A stretch of DNA of 64,000 nt, taken from NCBI GenBank assembly GCA_026315105.1, contig CM048744.1:660117676-660181675 (forward strand). Direction: 5' to 3'. Made by a program: the position numbers and the translations under genes. The notes beneath the pieces are model-generated. The model had not been told where the DNA came from. It ran no database searches and saw nothing but the letters and a program-made list of their open reading frames with translations. Positions 44,808 to 57,246 of the stretch are shown one piece after another (positions within the stretch are counted from its first letter, which is position 1; each line of letters opens with the position of its first letter). Source of the stretch: Locusta migratoria. Its lineage: Eukaryota; Arthropoda; Insecta; Orthoptera; Acrididae.

Positions 44808-45225
44808 AAGTGGAAAGAGAACTTTGATTATAAAGCATTGCCAGGTTTGTGTGGCATCCTTAAGTCCAAAAGGCATGAAGCGGTAATGACATAAACTGAT
44901 CAGAGTCATGATGGCAGGTATTACAATGTCCTCCAGAGCCATCAGAATTGGATGATATGCTTGTTTGCAGTCCATGACAGAAAAAACCTTCACACCCACA
45001 AGTGCATGGGTAAAGCCTGTGACATTTGAAATTGGATACCTGTCCATTGATTGTCTTGGCATTGAGCTTCCGGTAGTCCCCACACATACACCAAGAACCA
45101 TTGCCTTCTTTAGTTAAGTGGATCGGAGGAGACCAATTGCTTGCTGAAAGTTTGGTGATTGGGAATTGAGCAGCACTGAAACCTGTGCCTCTACCGCTGT
45201 AAACTCCTCTGCGCATAGACAGCAT
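43986..45225 (-). pseudogene. gypsy reverse transcriptase and RNase H
   Basis: 'GSWCMCGDYRKLNAKTI' (RT fingers; usual 'RPCGDYRRLN') lies at about 45055-45105. The palm region follows, with 'HYRFMPFGLKDA' (44860-44900) and 'FLGYTVSADCISP' (44590-44640). RNase H contains 'FYVLTDHKPLAAAIQNP' at about 44080-44140. A 41-base homopolymer sits between the two RT parts and may have replaced or displaced the catalytic Y/F-x-D-D region, which I could not find. Confidence 0.7.
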
Positions 45226-46199
45226 GGTTTGCTAATGATGAGAGTGTCATCTGTCAGTACCTTTGATGACAACTGAAACACACTGTTGTGAAAGTATAGC
45301 AGAGTTGGAAGTGGCAGAGGCTAAATTGGGGTCACGTGAGTCTTCAGGGGGCATGGTGGAGGGAATGTTTGTACACACTGCTATGACAGGACAGCTGGGC
45401 CACAGTGTGGGCAGCAAACCTGTCAGTTGTTGTGGCTGCCAGCAGAAGGCAAAGTGGCAACATGGTTATGTTGGCTGCTGCTGCTGCTGCTGGTTTGCGT
45501 GGGCAAGATGGCTGCCAAGCTGTGGCAGTGGACGCGTCGGAAGGCCAGGTAGTAGCAAGGGCGTCCACCGGTACAGATGGTGGTGCTACCTGCACACAAG
45601 GACAAGATGGCGACCGGTCAGCAGCAGACAGGCCGGGAGAGGTTGAAGTTCTGCAAGTGGTCATAAACTTGAGTGGGGAGTGCCAGTATTGCAGAAGCAG
45701 AAGATAGCAGTCGAGCGGCAAGTGTAACAACCAGAGATTGTGCCCTCAAAACACTATAAAATTTGATGACAACACTAAAGAAAGGTTTGAGAGCTTGAAC
45801 AGGAGCATGTTTACCATGAGTTACAATTATTTTACTAGCATAGTTCACCATGGTGATACGACAGGAAGCCTGGCTCAAGGCTGGAGAAGTTTAAGTTCCA
45901 TTTCTCAAGTTGGCTGCAGGCTGCTTGTAGGATGTGTGTACCGAGGTGTAACACATGGGGTCATCATGGCAACTGAACTTTGTTTACACACCTCTGCATA
46001 GAAGTGGGGAGGGGGCACCAAACTGTCAGAATCACTATTAGCCTTGTGTTTGGATATGACACCACTGTTTGCACTGAGAAAACAAGTACTAACCTTGAAA
46101 TTAGTGTTCTTGAAGACACTTGGAGAGACGCAAGGTGCTGCTTGGCAAATGACAGCTGAGATTCAGCTTTGGTGAGGTGGCAAGTAATGTCCTCTCTCC

Positions 46200-47500
46200 T
46201 GTACTGAAGGCACAACACTTGCTTATTTTCAGTAGACCATATTGACATAAGCAAATTTCACTGTTTAATAGTGTCAAAGCACTCGCAGACAATGTTGTCC
46301 CTTTCATTGCACAGTTTCATCACTTCATCATGTTCACTAGACCACTTTCACAAAAGTTTGTTGAACTTGTAAATTGTTGTCAAAATCTCATCAACTGTCT
46401 TTACATATCCGACAGAAGGGGCAGAGCTCAACAAATCACACGTGAAGTTTCTGTTTGAGATGGTGCGACGCACAACATTAGGAGAAAGTTGTGGTGAGCC
46501 AGAAAATCCATGCCTAATATACGTTCTGGAATGTCAACCACAAAGAAGTTCCATTTTAATATACACTCGGAAGACAGGTGAACAGAGTACAAGGTCAAAC
46601 CAGCACATGGTAGTTGAGAAGCATTGACAGCTCAAAGAACTGCTGAGGGGGTTGTAGAGTGCCAGTCATCATGGACAATGAAAGCTGTAAGACATTGGTA
46701 CCTGTGTCAAACAGGAAGTGAGTGTCAGAAAAGCAGTCTAATGTGTTGTCTGTTCCTGAGTATGAGCAGAGGCAGGCCCTCGATGGTGTCAGCAGATGGG
46801 GTCAGTAAGTTTGCGTTGTTCGGAGGGCAAGGCTGTGGCATCTCAGTGGTGTAGCAGCAAGGAATACCAGACGGCTTGATCAGTTCATCAGGTATGCGGG
46901 CACATCCTCAGAAAAGAGTGCAAGGCTGTGATGTTGATCGTTGAGCCTGATGTTGCAGCTTGAGACGAGCCTCCCAAAGATAAGCATCATGCACTCAATC
47001 CGCAATGTGAGAATGCACTCGTTGGGCCACTCAAGTATGTTGTTGGTGAGTGCTCTCTGGACTGCTGATCCAGACTGCCATGAGTCTTGAGTTGGGCATA
47101 GAAGTCCCTGGTTGGATCGGGAAAGAGACTGGATGCGTGGCAACATGGTGTTGCGGGGAGACACAACAGGCCGACACAGTAGTGGCACCGAAATGTGGCT
47201 GAGAAACGTGTGGTGGATTGTAAACAAACACAAAAGAGTTCTGAGATGTGCCAGTCATATGAGCATAAGAGGGCATTATGTTTGCGGCACGGTAGGTGCA
47301 TCCTGGGATGCCAAGTATGATTGTACATCCTGAAAATTGTCATTGTTCAAAAAGTTCATACTCAGAAATGCACTTGCAAGATTTTGATTGTTAAGAGCAC
47401 TGTCACAATTGAGAAACTGCAAGGGAGGTTGCACAAAGGATGCGGTGCTGCTCGTCACATACACTGCCCTCAATAAAAATTTATATTTAACAAGTTGCCT
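46200..47500 (-). pseudogene. gypsy protease and gag remnants
   Basis: The aspartic protease active site is visible as 'LFDTGTNV' on the minus strand at about 46700-46725. Regions on either side are too degraded to assign exactly. The segment at 46860-47500 occupies the gag position, but I see no clean zinc knuckle. Confidence 0.5.
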
Positions 47501-49235
47501 TGGCAAATTTATCTAAAGGTGTGGACAGCTTTTGTAAGCTAAACACCAGTGTAGCTGAACCATGATTTCTGAAATGTGAGTTCAGTATGGTAACCACAGA
47601 ACTGCCTCAGTTTGTTGGTAACAATGAGCAAGTAGCCAAATATGTAGAAAATGATGAAGAGGGATGCTGAAACAAACAAATTGATCAAGAAATAAAATGA
47701 ACTGGAAGACATAATTACAACTATAAAGTAAATGAAATATTGGTGAACAGGGCATTCATTAAGTCAGGTCAGATGATTGTAAATGGTGTTAAGGCAGGTG
47801 GTTGTTGTACGAACAATGACCTTAATGGACTATGATATCGTATAGTTAGATTAGGGTACAAAACATAGGCCCACACTCATCCTTTCCTAGCAACAATGAG
47901 CTAGACTGACATGGACACTTCCAAGTGCTGTTATCTCTGCTCCTTCTTGGTACATCCTATTATTACTGTTATTGTCAGTGATGGTAGTACTCTTTTGTGT
48001 ATATTGTTTATTATGTCTTAATGTCTTCATATGTGTGTGCTAAAAGCTCATCATCACCATCTCTATTACCCTTCTCCTCCATCGTTATTTCTTAGTCACT
48101 GCCTCCATGGGCTGTAGTGAAACAAGCAAAATTGCTGGTTCCGCTGGGTACTGGGTCATGAAAGGAAAGGATGTAACGAATAATAGTTACTACTATTTAT
48201 TAAAAATGTTTGAAACGTTGGGTTTAGTTATGAGTCAGTCTTATACTGTGTGTGGGTCTTTTTTTTATCTTTTGTACAGATTAGATGGTGCACAGTTGAC
48301 GAGCGGTGGATGTCTCAAAGACATTAACAGCGCAGCAACGTGGACGGCATACAATGTCATGGAGAAAGGCACACATCTAGTGAAAATTAAAAACAATATG
48401 TGTTGGTAAGAAAAAAAATTAAAGCTCGTTAGTTTCAGAAAGGCTAGAAAAAGAAAGTTGATGTGTAAGAGACGATTCCAATAAATGGATGTTATTATTG
48501 TGAATATTTGTATTTTATGGTGTTCAAATAGAGTTTGTTGTGAAAGACAACATTCAGTTTATCTCTCTTTATTTTAAACATATTTAAAATAATGAATCAA
48601 ATTAATTATTACAAGAAGATCCCTTGACCTGCAGAAGATTATATTGAAGTCTACCTAAATATTGCACGGTTACAATATTTATAAAGAAGATTTAACACGG
48701 TGACCAAATTATAAGTTACATCTACTTTAAAAGCAGTGGACATAAGGAAAAATGTTTCATACAGCCCATCTCACAAAATTTATAACTTCAAATTTGGAGT
48801 GTTATCAAGTTACGACTAATCAAAGTAGTAAATCAGTAATACCAGAAACACTCCTGGGCCAACACCAATGCCACTTAACATGTATCTCCGTGGTTACCTT
48901 TCAAATCACATTTGCTGGCAGAGAGTTCACCAAACCACTTTCATACTATTTATATATAGTTCCATTCTCAAAAAGCATAAGGGAAGAAAGAGCACCTAAA
49001 ACTCTCCATTCAAACTCTGATATCTCCTATTCCATTTTTATAATCATTTCTCCTTATGTCAGTGGGAGAAAACAATATATTAACACATTTGGATCTGAAA
49101 GTTGATGATCAAAATTTTATAACTTGATCTCACTGCAACAAAAAACGTATTTTTTGTATCAATGCCCACTGCAACACCTATGTTATTTCCATGACACTCC
49201 CTCCCTTGTATTGTAATAATATGAAAAATGCTGCC
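47501..49235. other. No clear gene; one orphan frame
   Basis: About 1.7 kb of AT-rich DNA. A plus-strand frame of 100 codons at 48107-48409 (starts 'MGCSETSKIAGSAGYW') has no recognised domain, no splice or poly(A) context I can defend, and no second copy in the window. I treat it as uncertain. Confidence 0.4.
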
Positions 49236-49239
49236 CTTC

Positions 49240-49490
49240 TTTGTACCCTTTCAATGTCCCCCATTGATCCAAGGATTAAGGATCCTACACAGAGCAGGAA
49301 AACTCTAAATTAGGGTAGGCAAGAGTAGTTTAAGAAGTTACTTAGTGCTGTTGCATCTTCAATGTGTTCTGCCAGTAAAACATGGTCTTTGGTTTGCCTT
49401 TCCTACAACATTTACCATGAGTTCTTTCTAATTTAAGACTGCCATAATTGTAATTCTTAGGTATTTAGTTGGATTTATGGTTATCAGATA
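49240..49490 (-). pseudogene. CR1-like RT C-terminal fragment
   Basis: The minus strand gives 'NYNYGSLKLERTHGKCCRKGK', 'FYWQNTLKMQQH' and 'TTLAYPNLEFSCSV', an eroded form of the segment after RT motif C. The same region in copy 2 reads 'GIRSDLKWNNHIKSVVGKA...FIGRILSK'. It is short and full of stops. Confidence 0.55.
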
Positions 49491-49514
49491 ATGCTGCAAT
49501 TCTTCCAACGGAAT

Positions 49515-49580
49515 GTGCGGTGCAGTGGTCAGCATCACAGATCGCTGTGCTTGCGGTCCCCAGTTCAAATCCTGCCTTGA
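49515..49580 (+). repeat. tRNA-like SINE head
   Basis: A-box-like TGGTCAGCATCAC and B-box-like AGTTCAAATCCTG at tRNA spacing, followed by an A-rich run. The acceptor ends do not pair, so a working tRNA is unlikely. Confidence 0.4.
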
Positions 49581-49654
49581 ACAGAAAAAATGTATTTATT
49601 TGTATTTACTCTTTCTAGAATGTTCTACATTTTTCATATGCTTGATGTACTTGT

Positions 49655-50315
49655 AAGCTCCAGAATTTTTTTATATGAATAAATAGTGGAGCACTCCAAG
49701 CAGGAGGCAGTCTGTACTGAGTGTAAACTTATGTTGGCAATAAATGTGTTCTAAGTGTAAAGTGTTGTGCTCTATTAATGACCAGCCTTCGAATTCCAGA
49801 CCACCTGTGACACTTTCTGGTGGAGGCGCTGGGTATCCTGCAATACATCTGCATCGTCGTGGCTCCTACTAGACAGCATAAGTGCCATCGCCTACATGGA
49901 CAAGAACTGGAATACAAAGGGTATACTGACTACCTCCATCCGAAAATCTGTGTCATAAAAATACCCATGGATATGAAAACAGTGGTTAGCCAGCTGCAGA
50001 TCAGACACCCATCAGTGTTCTCTGGAACACTAGACAGGACCCAAACAAATGAGTGAAACGATTCGACCGAGTGGCCAAGTATAATAGGTGAGACCAGATT
50101 ACGTGCTTGGCAAACATATATTTCGACCTCGATGGGACAGACCAGCAGTGCTTTGAAATAACCAGGACAAGCTTGATAGCTGGAAAAAATTCCAGACAGA
50201 ACTTAAGAAGACGTTTGGAGACCACCAGCAACAAGTCCATTTATTGGAAGAGCAATTGAAGAGCAGGGTCCAATGATATGGTGAGCCAGCACAGTCGTAT
50301 ATACGGTGTTTTGAT
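49655..50315 (+). pseudogene. Ty3/gypsy LTR end plus gag fragment
   Basis: An LTR-like end contains AATAAATGTGTTC and runs to about 49810, followed by 'CTTTCTGGTGGAGGCGCTGGG', a primer-binding-site-type leader. Downstream, translated pieces give a capsid: 'VSQLQIRHPSVFSGTLD', 'VKRFDRVAKYNR', 'LANIYFDLDGT', then after a frameshift 'KKTFGDHQQQVHLLEEQLKS'. Gag packages element RNA. Only this part of the element survives, and it is cut by SINE-related sequence at about 50320. Confidence 0.7.
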
Positions 50316-50326
50316 TTACGTCTCAA

Positions 50327-50413
50327 ATTTTAATTCAATGCTTCAGATCTATCAATAATGTCTTTGACATATTTGAGACGTAAATCTGTCTATGGGATTG
50401 TTTATTTCTATTA
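50327..50413 (+). repeat. SINE tail, first copy of a direct repeat
   Basis: About 87 bp (AAATTTTAATTCAATGCTTCAG...TATTAATTGATA) that recurs almost exactly at 50669-50770 and, inverted, in part at 10.88-10.93 kb. Confidence 0.7.
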
Positions 50414-50519
50414 ATTGATATTTATATCACCATAACAGGATTGTTCCACCATGTCCATTGCTGAGGTGCTATTCCGCTGCATGGAGAGCCTTGGCAGTAG
50501 TGGCAATTATCTTTGGAAC

Positions 50520-50770
50520 ACAGAAGCTGAATTAAAGTTTGTGATGTGGAGGGAAATCGTACATAGACTATTCCAAGGCGCCTTAATCATTAGTGGTGTG
50601 ACAGTCTAAAGGTTAAGACGTCTGCATAGTAAGCATGGAGGTCCAGGTTTGATTCCCGGCCGCAGCACAAATTTTAATCCAATGCTTCAGATCTATCAAT
50701 AATGTCTTTGACATATTTGAGATGTAAATCCATCTATGGGATTGTTTATTTCTATTAATTGATATCTTAT
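50520..50770 (+). mobile_element. tRNA-derived SINE
   Basis: Same element as 10888-11095, in the opposite orientation: 'AGGGAAATCGTACATAGACTA' leader, tRNA-like block with degraded A box and B-box-like GGTTTGATTCC (50602-50665), then the shared tail. The tail, plus about 60 bp beyond it, duplicates 50327-50413. Confidence 0.7.
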
Positions 50771-51042
50771 AACTATCAGTTAAAGATGCATCAACTGCAA
50801 AAGCCTTCAGAAGATTCAATCATGAATAATAACATAGTCACTCCTCTACACCTAGCAAGAAGAGCCATGTGGTTAGTGGCATAACACTGTGCCGTTGAAG
50901 GTAGTGGGTTAGAGACCAACTGCAAACAGTTTTTGTTTTGTTTTTTTTAACATCTTCTTTTTAGCAGATACGGAAACACTATCAAGATCCGGCCCAAAAA
51001 AAGTGAACCTCCAGTCATCTGAAGCACCAGCCACCACTGCTG
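50771..51042. other. No gene seen; weak tRNA-like block
   Basis: Contains TGGTTAGTGGCATAAC and GGGTTAGAGACC (50872-50922) at roughly tRNA spacing, followed by a T-rich run. Too degenerate to call a gene. Confidence 0.35.
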
Positions 51043-51566
51043 TTGGGTAAAATATTTCAAAAGTAAAGTAGTCCCCCACTAGGGTCTCCAGGTGGGAACT
51101 ACTCAGGAGGATGTGATCATCAGGAAAGACAACACTGGCATTCTATGGATAGGAGTGTGAAATGTTAGATCCCTTAATCTGGTAGGAAGGTTAGACCAAC
51201 TTAAAAATATAAATGGATTGGTTGAAGTTAAATATAGTGAGTATTAGTGAAGTTTGATGGAAAGATGAACAGCATCTTTAGTCAGGTAAGTACACAGTTG
51301 TAAATACAAAATCATTTGGGGGTATCACAGGAGTAGCTCTCATAATAAGTAAGAAAATGGAAATGTGGGTAAACTACTATGAAAAGCACAGTGATTGGAT
51401 GATCATAGTCAAGATAGATACAAAGTCAACACCGACCATTGTAGTACAAGTTTATATGCCAAACTAGCTCTGCTGATAATGATGAGATTGAATCAATGTA
51501 TGATGAGATAAAAGAAGTCATTCAGACAGTTAAGGGAGATGAAAACTTGATTATTACAGGGGACTT
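51043..51566 (+). pseudogene. RTE-like element (copy RTE-4), 5' region and endonuclease start
   Basis: Aligns inverted with the 5' part of RTE-1 ('GGTAAAAT...AGTAGTCCCCCACT' leader; 'KSTPTIVVQVYMPN'-like and 'DEIESMYDEIKEV' endonuclease segments). It breaks at the word for the catalytic G-D block (ACAGGGGACTTG), where a CR1-like element is inserted, and resumes at 55589. Confidence 0.75.
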
Positions 51567-51930
51567 GAGTCCTGTGCCAGCTGCCGCCAGTGTCACATCG
51601 TAAACAGCGCTAAGTATCATAATTTAATTTGTGTCAAATTTAATTTGCCAGCAAGATCTTTATTTTCATTAGTACTTCTGTTTTAAGAGGTTTATTCTCG
51701 CGTACTTGGCAGATTTCATTTGTGCTACTGTTTTAATAGTTTATTCTCGCATATTTGATAGGTAGTGTTGGGGGCACCAGCCGCACAGTCAGCAGCAACT
51801 GCAGAGTTACAGCTTAGTAGAAGCGAACTATTGTCACATATTTGTGGGCTGAGCGGTGTACATTTTTATAAACTTGCACTAATAACAAGTTGATACTTAA
51901 CTCTCTACAGGCAATTGTTGATTTGTTAGA

Positions 51931-52800
51931 ATGGATAGGATGTGTGCCTGCTGTGCATGGACGCAGGAGGAACTGGCCACTGTTCGCGAGCATCTGTGTG
52001 TGCTGTTGGCCGCGGTCAGCCGTCTTCAGGCTGCTGCCTCAGAGTGTTGGGGCAGTGGGGGCTCTGGTGCATCGCATGGGACACCACAGGTGTTACATGC
52101 TTCAGCCACGGTCCCTGCTGTTGTGACATCTTTGCATGTACTGGATGCACTTGAGCCACCCTCTCCTCAAGGAGTGTGGCGGGTTCAACGGCATTCACGT
52201 CGCTCAGGGAAAAAGGTCAATGTGGAGGCTGGCTGTGCGGCATCGCATATTCTGCCTTTGAGTGGGCATGTGGCCGCTCCTTCAGCAGGCTCCAAGCAGG
52301 CACAAGGGGGAGGGGTTTATTAGTGATTGGGAGCTCCAATGTTAGGTGGGTGATGGAGCCCCTTACGGAAATAGGGGAAGAAGGCCAGTGTGCACTCTGC
52401 TTGCCGGGGGGTCTCATCTGAGATGTGAAGGAGGCCCTTTTGGAGGCAATAGAGCACTGGGTGCACCTGACTGCAAATTGTTGCTCATTTCAGCACCAAT
52501 GACCCCTGCTGGTTGGGTTCAGAGGTCATCTTCAGTTCATACAGGTGGTTGGCGGAGTTGTTGAAGGCTGAAAGCCTCGCTCACAGGGTGGAATCTGAGC
52601 TAACTATTTGTAGTGTCCTTCCCAGAACCAATAGCGGTCCTCTGGTTTAAAGCTGAGTGGAAGACTTAAACCAGAGGCTCAGATGATTCTGCAGAGACCT
52701 GGGGTGCAAATTTCTCAACCTTCGCTATTGGGTGGAGAAATGTAGGGTTCCTCTGAATAGGTACTGTGTGTACTACATACAGGCTGTGGCTATAAGGTAG
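51931..52800 (+). pseudogene. CR1-like ORF1 with SGNH esterase domain (copy 2)
   Basis: Starts 'MDRMCACCAWTQEEL' like copy 1. A frame change at about 52310 precedes 'LLVIGSSNVRWV', where the Gly-x-Ser nucleophile block is intact, unlike copy 1. Later blocks (an H-F-S-T-N-D-type Asn block near 52490-52505 and the His block near 52770) are shifted or eroded. Two copies with the same block order support the esterase assignment as a family property. Confidence 0.65.
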
Positions 52801-52919
52801 CAGAGTATGTCAGAGTGCACATGTTTTTTTTTTTTTTTTTAGGTTAGACAATTCCCTCCCTGGGACTGACAAGACACCTCCTGAGCCGCGAAAAGGTAGC
52901 AGTAGGCAGAACACAACAG

Positions 52920-55545
52920 GGAATGAAAAGATCAATGTAGTATTAGTTAACTGCAAGAGCATCTATAGAAATGTCCCAGCACTGCTCTCATTAATAAACA
53001 GTCACAATGCCCACATAGTACTAGGGGGGGGGAAGTTGGTTGAAACCAAATGTAAACAGTAATTACATTCTAAACTCAGACTGGAATGTATATTGCAGAG
53101 ATAGGCTGGACAGTGAAGGGGGAGGAAATTGATGGAGATCCAAAATGTGAAATAATTTGGGTGAAGGTCACGGTTAAAGCAAGCTCGAACATGGTAATTG
53201 GATGCTTTTTCTATAGGCCTCCTGGCTCAGCACCTGTCATGGCAGAGCACCTGAAGGAAAATTTGGAAAATATGTCAAGTAGATTTCCTGATCATGTTAT
53301 AGTTTTGGGAGGAGATTTTAATTTACCAGATATAGACTGGGATACACACACATTTATGACGGGTGGCAGGGACAAACAATCCAGTGAAATTGTTTTAAGT
53401 GCATTATCTGAAAACCTTTAGCAGTTAAACAGAGAACCGACTTGTGGCAACAACATATTAGACCTTCTGGTGACAAACAGACCCAAACTACTTGAAAGAG
53501 TTAATGCAGAACAGGAAATCAGCAGTCATAAAGTGGTTACAGCATTGATAATTTCAGCCGTAAATAGAAATATAAATGTAGGAAGATTTTTCAGTTCAGA
53601 AAAAGTGATAAAAAGTTGATTTCAAAGTACTTGACAGCTCAACACAGAAGTTTTATCTCAAGTACAGATAGTGTTGAGGAACAGTGGTCAAAGTTCAAAG
53701 CCATCATACAATATGCATTAGATGAGTATGTACCAAGCAAGTTCTTACAAGATGGAAAGGTGCCACCATGGTACAACAACTGAATTAGAAAACTGCTACG
53801 GAAGCAAAGGGAACTTCACTGCAAACATAAACATAGCCAAAGCCTTGTAGACAAACAAAAATTACACGAAGCGAAATGTAGCGTGAGGAGGTCTATGCGA
53901 GAGGCATTCAACGAATTCGAAATAAAGGTCTATGTACTAACTTGGCTGAAAATCCTAAGAAATTTTGGTCTTATGTCAAAGCAGTAGGTGGATCAAAACA
54001 AAATGTCGAGACACTCTGTGATGAAAATGATATTGAAACGGAGGATGACACTCTAATGGCTGAATTACCAAATGTCTTTTTACTAAATGTTTTTTTCACA
54101 GAGGAAAATCGCACTGTAGTTCCTTCTCTATATTGCTGCACAGATTACAAAATGGCAGATATTGAAATAATTGACAGAGGGACAGAAAAACAATTAAAAT
54201 CGCTCAAAAGAGAAAAGGCCGCAGGACCTGATGGGATACCAGTTCCTTTGGAAAATAGCACAGGTCATCCCTGTTTTGAAGAAGGGACGTCAAACAGATG
54301 TGCAGAACTATAGGCCTATATCTCTAACATAGGTCAGCTGTAGAATTTTGGAACATGTATTATGTTCTAGTATAATGACATTTCTGGAGACTAGAAATCT
54401 GCTCTGTAGGAATCAGCATGGGTTTTGAAAACGGAAATCATGTGAAACCCGGCTCGCGCTATTGATCCAAGAGACTCAGAGGGCAATAGACACGAGTTCT
54501 CAGGTACATGCTGTATTTCTTGACTTCCGCAAGGCATTTGATACAGTTCCCCACAGTCATTTAATGAACAAAGTAAGAGCATATGGTATATTAGACCAAT
54601 TGTCTGGTTGGATTGAGGAGTTCCTATATAACGGAATGCAGCATGTCATTCTCAATGGAGAGAAGTCTTCCGAAGTAAGAGTGATGTCAGGAGTGCCACA
54701 GGGGAGTGTCGTGGGTCTGTTGCTGTTCACAGTATATATAAATGACCTTGTGGACAACATCAGAAGTTCACTGAGGCTTTTTTTCACTGTAGTATATAGA
54801 GAGGTTGTAACAATGGAAAATAGTATTGAAATGCAGGAGGATCTGCATTGAATTGACACATGGTACAGGGAATGGCAATTGAATCTCAATGAAGACAAGT
54901 TTAATGTAATGTGAATACATGGAAAGAAAGATCCTTTATCATTTAGCTACAATATAGGAGGTCAGCCACTTGAAGCAGTTAATTCCATAAATTATCTGGG
55001 GGTAGGCATTAGGAGTGATTTAAAATGGAACAACCATATAAAATCAGTTGTCGGTAAAGCAGATACCAGACTTAGATTCATTGGAAGAATCCTAAGTAAA
55101 TGCAGTCTGAAAACAAAGGAAGTAGGTTACAGTACACTTGTTCACCCACCGCTTGAATAGTGCTCACCGGTGTGGGATCCATACCAGGTGGGGTTAATGG
55201 AGGAAGTAGAAAAGATCCAAAGGAAAGCAGCGCGCTTTGTTACAGGTCATTTGGTAATCGTGAAAGTGTTACGGAGATGATCGATAAACTCCAGTGGAAG
55301 ACTCTGCAGGAGAGATGCTCTGTTGCTTGATACGGGCTTTTGTCAAACTTACAAGAACATACATTTACCGAGGAGTCTAGCAGTATATTGCTCCCTCCTA
55401 TGTATATCTTGCAAAGAGATCATGAGGATAAAAATAGAGAGATTAGAGCCCACGCAGAGGCATACCGACAATCTTTCTTTCTTTCTGTGAACTATATGTG
55501 ACTGGAATAGGAAGGAGAACCGATAGTGGTACTCAAGGTGCCCTC
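52920..55545 (+). pseudogene. CR1-like ORF2: endonuclease and reverse transcriptase (copy 2)
   Basis: Endonuclease pieces include 'GCFFYRPPGSAP' and 'LGGDFNLPDIDW' (53086-53421). RT pieces include 'NPKKFWSYVKAV' and 'REKAAGPDGIPV' (53942-54313), then 'AVFLDFRKAFDTVPH' and 'SGVPQGSVVGLLLF' (54462-54851). The catalytic F-A-D-D motif, expected near 54775, is replaced by 'FFTVVYRE', so the active site is gone even where the frame is open. The thumb segment 'GIRSDLKWNNHIKSVVGKA' follows near 55010. Several stops and shifts occur. Confidence 0.8.
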
Positions 55546-55588
55546 CGCCACACACCATCAGGTGGCTTCAGGAGTATGGATGTAGATG

Positions 55589-57246
55589 TAGACTGGAACT
55601 TGGTAGTAGCAAAAGGAAGGGAAGAAAAAATAGTAAGTGAATGTGGGCTGGGGAAAAGGAATGAATGAGGGAGCCATCTGGTTGAATTCTGCATGGAAAA
55701 TAATTTAATCGTAACAAACACTTGGTTTAAGACTCATGAAAGATGGTTGTATATTTGAAAGAGATCAGGAGACATCAGAAGGTACCAGATAGATTTCATA
55801 ATGGTAAGACACAGATTTCAGAATCCTGTTTTACATTGTAAGACATATCCAGGGGCAGAAATACACTCTGACAATATCTGAAATTGAAGAAACTGCAGAA
55901 AGGTAGGAAAATAAGGAGATGGAGCCTGGATAAACTAAAAGAACCTGAGGTACTTAAAGAGTTTCAGAAAGAGCTTTAGGCAACAATTGATAGAAACAGG
56001 GGGAAATAACACAACAGAAGATGAATGGGTAGCTTTGAGAGATGAAATAATGAAGGCAGCAGAGGACAAACTAGGCAGAAAGACAAGACCTACAAAAATC
56101 CTTGGATATCATAGGAAATACTAAATTGACAAAAGGAGAAAATATAAAAATGCAGTAAATAAAGAAGGTAAAAGGGAGTAAAGAAGACTAAAAATGAGAT
56201 TTACATGAAGTGCAAAAATAGCTAAGCAGGACTGGCTAGAGAACAAATGCAAATCTGTAGAAGAATGTATAAATAGGGGAAAGATAGATAGCACCTACAG
56301 GAATGTAAAATATATGTATGGCGACAAGAAAACCATTTCATGAATACCAAGAGCACAAATGGAAACCAATCTTCCAAAGAGGGAAAGCTGAAAGAAGAAA
56401 GGGAAGAAGAAGTAGATAAAGATGAGATAGGAGATACAATACTGTGAGAAGAATTTTATAGAACACAGAAAGATTTGAGTGGAAACAAGACCCTGGGAGT
56501 AGATGATATTCCCTCTGAACTACTGTCATTGTTGGAAGAGCCAGTCATGAAGGAACTGTTCCAACTTGTGTGCAAGATGTATGAGATGGGGGAAATACCC
56601 TCAGACTTCAAGAAAAATGAGATAATCCCTATTCCAAAGAAAGCAGATACAGACAGATGTGAACATAACAGAACCATCAGTTTAATATGTTGTGCTTGCA
56701 AAGTTTTAAAACAAATTATTTACAGAAGAATGGAAAATCTGGCAAAAGCCGACCTCGGGGAAGATCAGTTTGGATGTAGGTGAAATGTATTAACACATGA
56801 ACCAATACTCACCTTATGACTTATCTTAGAAGACAACTAAGGAAAGGCAAAGCTACATTTCTAGCTTTTGACAACGTTGATTGGAATGAAATATACTCTT
56901 TCATATTTTGAAGTCAGTGGGAGTAAAACATAAGGAACGGAAGGTTATTTACAACTTATACAAAAACCAAACAGCACTTATAAGACTAGAGGGGCATGAC
57001 AGGGTTGCAGTCATTGTAAAAGGAATAAGACAGGGCTGTAGACTTTCCACAATGTTATTCACTCTGTACATGCAGCATGCTGTAAAGGTAAGTAAGGAGA
57101 AATTTGGAGAAAGAATTAAAGTTCTGGGTGACAAAATAAAAACCTTGCGTTTTGCTGATGCCATTGTAATTCTCTCAGAGACAGGAAAGGACCTGGAAAA
57201 CCTGTTGAACTGATGGACAGTGTTTTGAAAGGAGTGTGTAAGATGA
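55589..57246 (+). pseudogene. RTE-like element (RTE-4), endonuclease end and reverse transcriptase
   Basis: Continues after the CR1-like insertion with 'GSHLVEFCMENNLIVTNT'-type endonuclease. The RT follows: 'KTLGVDDIPSELLS' and 'GEIPSDFKKNEIIPIPKKA' (56475-56783), then 'GIRQGCRLSTMLFTLY' and motif C as F-A-D-A (56908-57213, Asp changed to Ala). It stops at 57246, where RTE-5 is inserted in the opposite orientation. Confidence 0.8.

Larger units (their letters stand above)
42102..47500 (-). mobile_element. Degraded Ty3/gypsy LTR retrotransposon
   Basis: The minus strand shows, from high to low coordinates, gag-like DNA, protease, RT, RNase H, integrase and a 3' region, all broken by stops and shifts. 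A candidate 3' LTR end at 42105-42260 includes AATAAA (minus) and abuts the RTE-like copy. No 5' LTR was recognised. The element is older than its neighbours judging by the number of lesions. Homopolymers have expanded inside it: 41 A at 44764-44804 and 17 G at 42682-42698. Confidence 0.7.
51567..55588 (+). mobile_element. CR1-like retroposon copy 2, end to end
   Basis: Runs from 'AGTCCTGTGCCAGCTGCCGCC' through ORF1 and ORF2 to a 3' end reading 'CACACCATCAGGTGGCTTCAGG' plus ATGTAG repeats. It sits inside the RTE-4 endonuclease; GACTTG on the left and GACTGG on the right look like a short target duplication. At 4.0 kb it is the only copy here with both ends, but both ORFs are broken. Confidence 0.8.

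Noticed and set aside
45405..45707. Ala/Val-rich plus-strand frame with a CTG repeat
   Set aside because: It lies antisense to the gypsy region, and its length follows from local GC-rich repeats.
48107..48409. 100-codon frame as a real gene
   Set aside because: No domain, second copy, splice site or poly(A) context was seen. It is mentioned only as uncertain.
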